From: UBA668 sp041918155
Lineage (GTDB): Bacteria; Actinomycetota; Acidimicrobiia; Acidimicrobiales; Ilumatobacteraceae
Assembly: GCA_041918155.1 (NCBI GenBank)
Contig: JAYRWH010000087.1
Span: 1 to 36,474, forward strand
Direction: 5' to 3'
Length of the DNA stretch: 36,474 nucleotides
The notes beneath the pieces were generated by a model. The model saw only the letters and a program-made list of their open reading frames with translations, had not been told where the DNA came from and made no database searches. Below are positions 17,078 through 23,613 of this stretch, piece by piece. Positions within the stretch are counted from its first letter, which is position 1, and each line of letters starts with the position of its first letter. Position numbers and translations under genes: made by a program.

Positions 17078-19195
17078 ATGAGCGACACGTTCCCCCGCCA
17101 GTACGCCCGCACACAGCGACTGACCCTCGGCGACCCCCGCGACATCAGTGTGTCGCACGACGGGTTGCGCGTCGTGTTCGCCCGTAGCCGCGCCGGCGAC
17201 GATCCGGTGAACTGCCTGTGGGTGCTCGACGTGGCCAGCGGCGAGGAGCGGCTGGTGGCCGACCCACACGAACTGCTCGGCGCTCTCGACGACGAGAGCC
17301 TGCCGCCCGAGGAGCGCGCCCGCCGCGAGCGCATGCGCGAGGGCGCCGGCGGCATCACGGCGTACGCCACCGACGACGCTGGCACCGTCACCGCGTTCAC
17401 GCTCGCCGGCCGACTGTTCGTGGCCGGGCTGGTGAGCGGCAAGGCCCGCGAGCTGGCGGTCGATGGGCCGGTGTTCGAGGCTCGCCCCGATCCGGTGGCC
17501 ACCCGCGTGGCCTATGTGAGCGGGAGTGCACTACGCATCGCGGAGCTTGATGGGAGCAGCTGGGAACTCGCCGGCCCGTCATCGAGTGAGGGGCCCGACC
17601 CTGACGTCACCTGGGGCAGCGCCGACTTCATCGCCGCCGAGGAGATGCACCGCTTCCGGGGCTATTGGTGGAGCCCCGACGGCGCAGCGATCGCCGCCTG
17701 CCGCGTCGACGTGTCGCCGGTCGCCCGCTGGTACATCGGCAACCCGGGCGAGCCGGCCGAGCAGCCCACTGAGATCCGGTACCCCGCGGCGGGCACCGAC
17801 AACGCGAACGTCACCCTGCACGTGCTGGCACTGGAGGGTGGATCCACCGAGGTCGTGTGGGACCACAGCACCTACCCCTACCTGGCGGCGGTGCGCTGGA
17901 ACGGGCCTGAACACCTGCTGCTCACCGTGCAGTCACGCGACCAGCGCTCGCTGATGGTGCTGGATGGCGACCCCCGAACGGGCGAGACCGAACCCCTCTT
18001 CGCCGACGGCGACACGGCGTGGGTGGAACTCGTGCCCGGCACGCCCACGGTATTGGCCGACGGGCAGATGGTGACCGCCGCCGACCGCGACGGCGCCCGC
18101 CGCCTGATGGTGGACGGGGCACCGGTCACCCCGGCCGACCTGCAGGTGCGCTCGGTGGTGGCCGCCCACGGCGACGAGGTGTACTTCCTCGCCAACCCGC
18201 TCGACGACGCGACCGTGCAGCACGTGTGGCGCTGGCGCGCCGACGGCTCGCTCGACGCGCTCACTGACGAGCCCGGCGTGCACACCGCGGTGGTGGGCGG
18301 GCCCGACCGGGATCCCGTTGTCGTCCTGCGCACAGCGGTGCTCGCCGAGCCGGGAGCCTTCGTCCACGTCATCGACGGGCCGACGATCACGTCGTACGCG
18401 CAGATCCCGCTGGTGAAGCCGAACGTGCACCTCCACCGCTTCGGCGAGCGCGGTGTCGCGACGGCCGTCCTGCTACCCACAGGACGCAAACCCCGCGACC
18501 GCGGCCCCGCCCTACCCGTGCTGCTCGACCCGTACGGCGGGCCCCACGCGCAGCGGGTCGTGCAGTCGTACAACGCGTACTGCTCTTCGCAGTGGTTCGC
18601 CGACCAAGGCTTCGCCGTGATCGTCGTCGACGGGCGCGGCACACCTGGGCGCGGGAGCGACTGGGAGCGGGCTGTGCACCTCGACCTCGCGAGCGCGCCG
18701 TTGGAGGATCAGGTCGATGCCCTCCACGGCGCGGCCGCGGAGTACCGGCTCGACCTCACCCGCGTGGGCATCCGTGGCTGGAGCTTCGGCGGCTATCTCG
18801 CCGCGCTCGCGGTGCTGCGCCGCCCCGACGTCTTCCACGCCGCCGTGGCCGGCGCGCCAGTCACCGAGTGGCGCCTCTACGACACCCACTACACCGAGCG
18901 CTACCTCGGCGATCCCACCACCGACGCCGGCCCGTACGCGGCCACATCGCTGCTGCCGATCGCCGACGAGCTCACCCGGCCGCTCCTGCTCGTGCACGGG
19001 CTGGCCGATGACAACGTCGTTGCCGCGCACACCCTGCAGTTGTCGCAAGCGCTGCTCGCCGCCGGCAAGCCACACGAGGTGCTACCACTCGTGGGCGTCA
19101 CACACATGACGCCACAGGAGGTGGTGGCCGAGCATCTGCTGTTGCACCAGCTCGAGTTCCTGCAGCGATCGTTGCGCATCGCCCCGGCGAAGTAG
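17078..19195 (+). CDS. Prolyl oligopeptidase family serine peptidase, DPP-IV-like (S9)
   Basis: 705 residues: an N-terminal beta-propeller (about 1-450) and a C-terminal alpha/beta-hydrolase peptidase domain. The catalytic triad reads Ser569 in GWSFGGY, Asp644 in LADDNV, and His676 in GVTHMT. The propeller has a Glu-Glu pair at 188-189 (AAEEMHRFRGYWWSPDG), the motif that grips the free N-terminus in dipeptidyl peptidase IV, so dipeptide release from peptide N-termini is likely. There is no signal peptide, so it is probably cytosolic. The ATG at 17078 has GGAG at good spacing. It lies directly after the nucleoside hydrolase. Confidence 0.92.
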   Translation: MSDTFPRQYARTQRLTLGDPRDISVSHDGLRVVFARSRAGDDPVNCLWVLDVASGEERLVADPHELLGALDDESLPPEERARRERMREGAGGITAYATDDAGTVTAFTLAGRLFVAGLVSGKARELAVDGPVFEARPDPVATRVAYVSGSALRIAELDGSSWELAGPSSSEGPDPDVTWGSADFIAAEEMHRFRGYWWSPDGAAIAACRVDVSPVARWYIGNPGEPAEQPTEIRYPAAGTDNANVTLHVLALEGGSTEVVWDHSTYPYLAAVRWNGPEHLLLTVQSRDQRSLMVLDGDPRTGETEPLFADGDTAWVELVPGTPTVLADGQMVTAADRDGARRLMVDGAPVTPADLQVRSVVAAHGDEVYFLANPLDDATVQHVWRWRADGSLDALTDEPGVHTAVVGGPDRDPVVVLRTAVLAEPGAFVHVIDGPTITSYAQIPLVKPNVHLHRFGERGVATAVLLPTGRKPRDRGPALPVLLDPYGGPHAQRVVQSYNAYCSSQWFADQGFAVIVVDGRGTPGRGSDWERAVHLDLASAPLEDQVDALHGAAAEYRLDLTRVGIRGWSFGGYLAALAVLRRPDVFHAAVAGAPVTEWRLYDTHYTERYLGDPTTDAGPYAATSLLPIADELTRPLLLVHGLADDNVVAAHTLQLSQALLAAGKPHEVLPLVGVTHMTPQEVVAEHLLLHQLEFLQRSLRIAPAK

Positions 19196-19208
19196 GTTGG
19201 GCCGCACG

Positions 19209-19610
19209 ATGAACGTGCGCCTGAAGGACCTCTACAGCCATGTCGCGGTGTACGCCACCGCGGACCGCGAGCATGAGGCAGCGATCGAACTGCTCTTGCT
19301 GGTGATGCTCGTCGATCACCACATCAGCGGGGCCGAGATCGACGAGATCCGGCACATCAGCGAGGACTCGGGGTGGGAGACCGCCACGTTCGCGTTTGAC
19401 CAGTACGTGGGCGAGGCGACCGCGAAGGTTCGCGACGCCATCGAGGACGACAAGATCGAGGCCCTGCTCGACGACATCGATTCGCGTGTCACCAGCACCG
19501 TCCTGCGAGCTGCACTGTTCAGCGCTGCCCGTGACGTTGCCGGCGCCGACCACGATGTCGACGCAATCGAGCAGGGCCTGCTCGGCCAGATCGCCGCCCG
19601 CTTCGGCTGA
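19209..19610 (+). CDS. TerB-like small acidic protein
   Basis: 133 residues, mostly helical and acidic. AAIELLLLVMLVDHHISGAEIDEIRHISEDSGW resembles the TerB fold (tellurite-resistance/Co-chaperone helical bundle), where an acidic helix pair repeats twice; the second half has DVAGADHDVDAIEQGLLGQIA. The family tie is by pattern only. The ATG at 19209 was preferred to a TTG at 19197 that would overlap the end of the peptidase gene region. It starts 13 nt after the peptidase stop and converges on the lipoprotein gene. Confidence 0.68.
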   Translation: MNVRLKDLYSHVAVYATADREHEAAIELLLLVMLVDHHISGAEIDEIRHISEDSGWETATFAFDQYVGEATAKVRDAIEDDKIEALLDDIDSRVTSTVLRAALFSAARDVAGADHDVDAIEQGLLGQIAARFG

Positions 19611-19641
19611 TCTGACCGATACCCCTCCCTGGGGTGATCAG
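19607..19641. terminator. Hairpin between convergent TerB-like and lipoprotein genes
   Basis: ACCCC-TCCCT-GGGGT (19621-19635) forms a 5-bp stem, and CTGATC (19607-19612) can pair with GATCAG (19636-19641) outside it. It overlaps both stop codons, so it may serve as a bidirectional terminator. There is no T-run. Confidence 0.45.
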
Positions 19642-20504
19642 TAGTCGGCGCCTCCGCCGACGAGGAGTTCGCCGTCGCATTCCGCCTGGCCGTAGGCGGC
19701 GAGTGCGGCATCGGCGGTGGTGAGCATGCCAGGGATCGGCGGGTTGTCGACGAGCGAGTTCTCATCGGCCCGCTCGACCCTGATGTCCTGTGTCGTCCAG
19801 TTCGTGCCGTCGGCCGTGCTCGCCTCGAGGCGCACGACGAAGCGAGAACCCATGCCGCCGTCGCACATCATTCCCGACAGGGACGCTGCGGCGTTGTGTA
19901 CGGGAATGATGTAGGGCTCGCCGGCCGTGCCGTTGTCGAACTCGAAGGCACAGCCGTCGCTGTCGAGGCCGAACACGCCGAGGTTGTAGCCGGCGGCGTT
20001 GCTGCCGACGATGGCCACCATCTCCTCGCGGTTCGTGCCCTCGGGGGCACCGAGCGTGAAGTCGACGTCGGTGTAACCGATGGCGGCGACGAAGCCCGCC
20101 CCCGCGTCACCGAGTGACACGACGGAGTTGGTGCCGCCGCTCACCTGCATGCGCACGAACCAATTGGCGCCGCCACCGGTGGGCTCGCCCCACGAGATCG
20201 CGCTGTCGGCGCCGCCGTCGCCGTTCCAGTCGCCGTCGATCACTTCCACCTGGACGGCCGCGGCCGACGGGGTGGCGTCGTCGCACGCGATGGCTGGGCC
20301 GGCGGCGGTGGTGGGTGCCGGGGTGGCCGGCGTCGTCGGCGTCGTCGCGGCCGGGGCAGTGGTGCTGCTGGCGGCAACGCTGGAGGTGCTGGCCGGCACC
20401 GTCGTACCGCCAGCGTCGCTGCCGATCGACTTGGAGGAACTGCAACCTGCCGCGAGCAGGGCAACGCCCATGATCCCGACGGCGGTGGTGAGGCGCGTGC
20501 GCAT
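19638..20504 (-). CDS. Putative secreted lipoprotein with Thr/Ala linker
   Basis: 288 residues. The signal peptide MRTRLTTAVGIMGVALLAAGC has a perfect lipobox LAAGC with Cys21. A Ser/Thr/Ala/Pro-rich linker to about residue 70 follows, then a domain starting with DGDWNGDGGADSAI, an Asp/Gly loop like those of FG-GAP/VCBS or EF-hand-like calcium sites. Four Cys in the mature domain (CDDATP, DGCAFEF, MMCDGG, AECDGE) could form two disulfides. AAGGAG stands 6 nt before the ATG. Function unknown; probably surface anchored. Confidence 0.82.
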   Translation of the reverse strand: MRTRLTTAVGIMGVALLAAGCSSSKSIGSDAGGTTVPASTSSVAASSTTAPAATTPTTPATPAPTTAAGPAIACDDATPSAAAVQVEVIDGDWNGDGGADSAISWGEPTGGGANWFVRMQVSGGTNSVVSLGDAGAGFVAAIGYTDVDFTLGAPEGTNREEMVAIVGSNAAGYNLGVFGLDSDGCAFEFDNGTAGEPYIIPVHNAAASLSGMMCDGGMGSRFVVRLEASTADGTNWTTQDIRVERADENSLVDNPPIPGMLTTADAALAAYGQAECDGELLVGGGADY

Positions 20505-20581
20505 GATGAACTCCTTGCTGGAACGTCGACGGCGAACCGTGTCATCCGTCCAGAGCGGTGTACATCTTCAGCCTGTCACTT

Positions 20582-20656
20582 CCTCCGAGGGTTTCCTACC
20601 GCCGAGCTTGCTTCGAATGTTTGCGGAGGGACAGGGTCGACGGAAACACTCGGAGG
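20582..20656. repeat. 75-bp dispersed inverted-repeat element, copy 1
   Basis: Terminal arms CCTCCGAGGGTTTCC (20582-20596) and GGAAACACTCGGAGG (20642-20656) are complementary at 14 of 15 positions. The whole 75 bp matches, in reverse complement, the element at 31727-31801. It begins 6 nt after the prmC stop and together with the lipoprotein leader fills the 157-bp gap. Confidence 0.8.
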
Positions 20657-20661
20657 CCGGG

Positions 20662-21537
20662 TCAGGCGTGGCGGCGGGCGATGGCGATGCGGTCGTGGCC
20701 GGCCAGGTCGGGACGCACATCGACCGCCCCCAGGCCCACCTCGGCCAGCAACGTCGCCACAGCAGGACCCTGACCCGAGCCGATCTCCAGCACGAGCCAG
20801 CCCCCCGGCCGCAGCCACTCGGCCGCACCTGCCGCCAGCGCGGTCACGTCCGCCAGGCCGCCTTCCGCGGCGAACAAGGCGCCAGCCGGCTCCCACTCAC
20901 GCACCGAGGCCTCCACCCGCGAGTCCCCGACTGCGATGTAGGGCGGGTTCGACACCACCACCGCCAGCGAGCCGCGCAGCGCCAAGGGCAACGCCGCGAA
21001 CCACGACCCGGCCGCGAACCGAACGCAGGCGCCGGCCATCCCCAGCCCGGCCGCGTTGGCCCGCGCCACGTCGAGCGCGTCGACCGAGATGTCGGTGAGC
21101 CACACCTCCACCGAACCCCGCGGCAACTCGGCGGCGAGCGACAGCCCGATCGCCCCACTGCCCGTGCCAAGGTCGGCCACTGGCAACGGACCGACGGCGG
21201 GCCACGCGGAGAGCGCCGAGCGAGCACAGGCCACAGCGATCTCGGCCACCAGTTCGGTCTCGGGCCTCGGGATCAGCACCCGCCGATCCACCAGCAGGTC
21301 GAGCCGGCGGAAGCTCCAGTGCCCCAACACGTACTGCAGCGGCTCACCGACCGCCAGCCGGGCCAGCATCGCGTCGAGGTGGGCGACGCCGCGCTCACCC
21401 GCGGGCAACGCGAGCACGTCCGTGAACTCGTCTCCGAACGCACCGCTCGCCTCTTCGCACAGCCAGCGTGCCTGCGGCCGCCCATGCACGGCGGCCGCCT
21501 CCTCCCACAACTCGCGCCACGACACGGTGCCGGTCAC
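20662..21537 (-). CDS. prmC: Release factor glutamine methyltransferase
   Basis: SAM-dependent enzyme that methylates the Gln of the GGQ motif in release factors. 291 residues: an N-terminal helical domain (EALQYVLG-like GEPLQYVLGHWSF at 64-76), the conserved RVLIPRPETE block (86-95), the SAM loop DLGTGSG (122-128), and the substrate motif NPPY (197-200). The GTG start at 21537 lies 4 nt after the prfA stop; the frame remains open upstream, but inside prfA. Encoded directly behind its substrate gene prfA, as in mycobacteria. Confidence 0.95.
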   Translation of the reverse strand: MTGTVSWRELWEEAAAVHGRPQARWLCEEASGAFGDEFTDVLALPAGERGVAHLDAMLARLAVGEPLQYVLGHWSFRRLDLLVDRRVLIPRPETELVAEIAVACARSALSAWPAVGPLPVADLGTGSGAIGLSLAAELPRGSVEVWLTDISVDALDVARANAAGLGMAGACVRFAAGSWFAALPLALRGSLAVVVSNPPYIAVGDSRVEASVREWEPAGALFAAEGGLADVTALAAGAAEWLRPGGWLVLEIGSGQGPAVATLLAEVGLGAVDVRPDLAGHDRIAIARRHA

Positions 21538-21541
21538 GCGA

Positions 21542-22606
21542 TCACGCCTCGCCCGCGAGCTGCCTCGCCCGCTCCTCGGTGGTGAGCGCATCGACCGTCT
21601 CGTCGAGATCGCCGGCGAGCACGTCCTGCAGGCGGTAGATCGTGAACCCGATGCGGTGGTCGGTGAGGCGGTTCTCCTTGAAGTTGTAGGTGCGGATCTT
21701 CTCGCCACGCCCACCCCCACCCACCTGCGAGCGGCGCTCGGCCGACTGGGACGCGTTCTGCTCGTCCTCGGCCAGCTTCAACAGGCGCGAACGCAGTACG
21801 GTCATCGCCCGCGCCCGGTTCTGGATCTGGCTGCGCTCGTCCTGCATCGTCACGACGACGCCCGTGGGCTTGTGGGTGATGCGCACAGCCGAGTCGGTGG
21901 TGTTCACGCTTTGCCCACCAGCACCGCTGCTGCGATACACGTCGACCTCGAGATCCTTCTCGTCGATCTGTACGTCCACCTCTTCGGCCTCAGGCAGCAC
22001 GAGCACGGTGGCCGACGAGGTGTGGATGCGGCCCTGGCTCTCGGTGACCGGCACCCGCTGCACTCGGTGGGTACCGCCCTCGAACTTGAGGCGCCCCCAC
22101 GCAGTGTCGCCCTTCACCATCATCGTCACCTGGTTCACGCCGCCGAGGTCGCTGTCGTCCATCGACAGCAACTCCACCGCCCACCCTTTCGCGCTCGCGT
22201 AGGCGCGATACATGTCGTACAGGTCGCGGGCGAACAGGTTGGCCTCTTCCCCACCCTCGGCGCCGCGGATCTCCATGATCACGTTGCGGCCGTCGTTGGG
22301 ATCCTTGGGCAGCATCAGCAGGCGCAGCTCTTCCTCGAGCGCTTGCAGTGCATCCTCCGACGCGGCCAGCTCGGCCTTCAGCGACGGCTTCTCGTCGTCG
22401 CTCGCCACCGTCAGCAGCTCACGGGCCGCCTCGGCATCGGCGAGCAGGGCTCTTCGCCGACGGATGCAGTCGACCACGGGCGTGAGGTCTTTGTAGCGTC
22501 GGGTGACCTCGCGCATCCTGGCCTGGTCGTTGACGAGGTCGGGGTCGGAGAGGCTCGATTCCAGCGAGACGAACTCGTCTTCGAGGGTCTGAACGCGGTC
22601 GAACAC
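21542..22606 (-). CDS. prfA: Peptide chain release factor 1
   Basis: Ends translation at UAA and UAG codons. 354 residues. The PVT tripeptide anticodon specific for RF1 is at residues 186-188 (RVPVTES), and the GGQ motif that triggers peptide release at 230-232 (SSGAGGQSVNTT). The acidic N-terminal coiled-coil domain is complete. The GTG start at 22606 follows the unknown upstream gene by 7 nt, with prmC 4 nt behind, making a three-gene operon. Confidence 0.97.
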   Translation of the reverse strand: MFDRVQTLEDEFVSLESSLSDPDLVNDQARMREVTRRYKDLTPVVDCIRRRRALLADAEAARELLTVASDDEKPSLKAELAASEDALQALEEELRLLMLPKDPNDGRNVIMEIRGAEGGEEANLFARDLYDMYRAYASAKGWAVELLSMDDSDLGGVNQVTMMVKGDTAWGRLKFEGGTHRVQRVPVTESQGRIHTSSATVLVLPEAEEVDVQIDEKDLEVDVYRSSGAGGQSVNTTDSAVRITHKPTGVVVTMQDERSQIQNRARAMTVLRSRLLKLAEDEQNASQSAERRSQVGGGGRGEKIRTYNFKENRLTDHRIGFTIYRLQDVLAGDLDETVDALTTEERARQLAGEA

Positions 22607-22613
22607 AGGACGT

Positions 22614-23582
22614 TCAGGCTACGGCGTCGATGCCGACGACCGTGATCCGCGGCCGAGCGAGCGCGGCCAAGCGGTGCTGCACCGGCAGCGCGTCGCGAAC
22701 CGGCACGACGATCAGGCACTCCCCCACGCCCAAGAGCGCCCCGGCATCGATGGCGTACGGCACGACATCGACATCGACGCCGACGGAGCACACCACGGCA
22801 ACCGGCCGGCCGTCCATGATCGCCGAGGCCACACAGGGCACAGGGTCCTTCAGGTTGGCGCGCGGCACGGGCGGCGGAGCCGGCACCACCGACGAAGCGC
22901 CGATCAGCGCCGGCTCTGCAACGAGCGACGCCCGCATCATGCGCTCCTGCGCGAGCAGGTTGAGTGGATGGCGAGGCGCGCCTCTCCAACGCTGTGCTCC
23001 GACGAAGCGCACCACCTCCGCCAGCGCCTCCACCGTGGGCTTGTCGCCATGCAGCACCTGGAACATCTCACGGTCGTCCGCACCGATACCCACCTCGAGC
23101 CGCACAGCCCCGGTGTGTGCGTCGGTGATCACGCGGCACACCTCCAGGCCGGCCACCTCACCGGCCAGCACGCCGAACTCGACCACCGGCTCGGCACCGC
23201 CGGCGCGGATGTCGGCCTCGAAGCGGTGGTGCGTGGTGGGCACATCGGCAGCGGCGGTCAAGGGCTCGACGACGGCGGGCAGTGAGTCGCGACCCTCCAC
23301 GTGGCGCACCTCGATCGGGAACGTGAAGCCCCCAGCGCGCCGGGCGAGCACACCCGTGCCGGTCTCGGCCAGCACCACCAGCGATGTCGCCTCGCGCCGC
23401 AGCGCCCACGCCAGCGCCGCCCCGAGACCGCGGCCAGCAGGCTGGTCGAGCAGCACCCACGCGCACCCATCGTGCACCAGCGCGGCGCCGCCGCCGAACT
23501 CGCCACCATCGTCGCCGGCCGGCGCGCCGGCCAGGGCCGACAGCTTCACTGCGAGCAGTTGGGCGCGGCGCTGGGGATCCAT
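22614..23582 (-). CDS. Unrecognised protein upstream of prfA
   Basis: 322 residues, no family recognised. Soluble, Ala/Val-rich, no signal peptide or membrane helix. It appears to have two alpha/beta halves: residues 45-125 (ALVHDGCAWVLLDQPAGRGLGAALAWALRR) and 200-320, ending in alternating strands (AVVCSVGVDVDVVPYAIDAGALLG; CLIVVPVRDALPVQHRLAAL). The ATG at 23582 was chosen because TAGCCT stands 8 nt upstream, the same leaderless layout as other genes here, while the longer in-frame reading overlaps the DUF1501 gene. Position in front of prfA-prmC suggests a translation-linked or housekeeping role, which is inference only. Confidence 0.75.
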   Translation of the reverse strand: MDPQRRAQLLAVKLSALAGAPAGDDGGEFGGGAALVHDGCAWVLLDQPAGRGLGAALAWALRREATSLVVLAETGTGVLARRAGGFTFPIEVRHVEGRDSLPAVVEPLTAAADVPTTHHRFEADIRAGGAEPVVEFGVLAGEVAGLEVCRVITDAHTGAVRLEVGIGADDREMFQVLHGDKPTVEALAEVVRFVGAQRWRGAPRHPLNLLAQERMMRASLVAEPALIGASSVVPAPPPVPRANLKDPVPCVASAIMDGRPVAVVCSVGVDVDVVPYAIDAGALLGVGECLIVVPVRDALPVQHRLAALARPRITVVGIDAVA

Positions 23583-23590
23583 CCCCGCCG

Positions 23591-23596
23591 AGGCTA
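23591..23596 (-). promoter_or_regulatory. Putative leaderless -10 box of the prfA operon
   Basis: TAGCCT on the minus strand ends 8 nt before the ATG at 23582, inside the 31-bp gap after the DUF1501 gene. It would allow the prfA-prmC unit to be transcribed apart from the DUF1800-DUF1501 pair. Confidence 0.4.
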
Positions 23597-23613
23597 CGGC
23601 CGAGCGACGAAGG

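Noticed and set aside
15310..17502. 730-codon minus-strand open frame
   Set aside because: Antisense to the nucleoside hydrolase and peptidase genes and out of frame with the lipoprotein gene; Arg/Gly-rich low-information translation.
20582..20656. Target-site duplications flanking the 75-bp element, as for a recent MITE insertion
   Set aside because: The flanking bases of both copies differ and show no direct duplication, so recent transposition cannot be supported.
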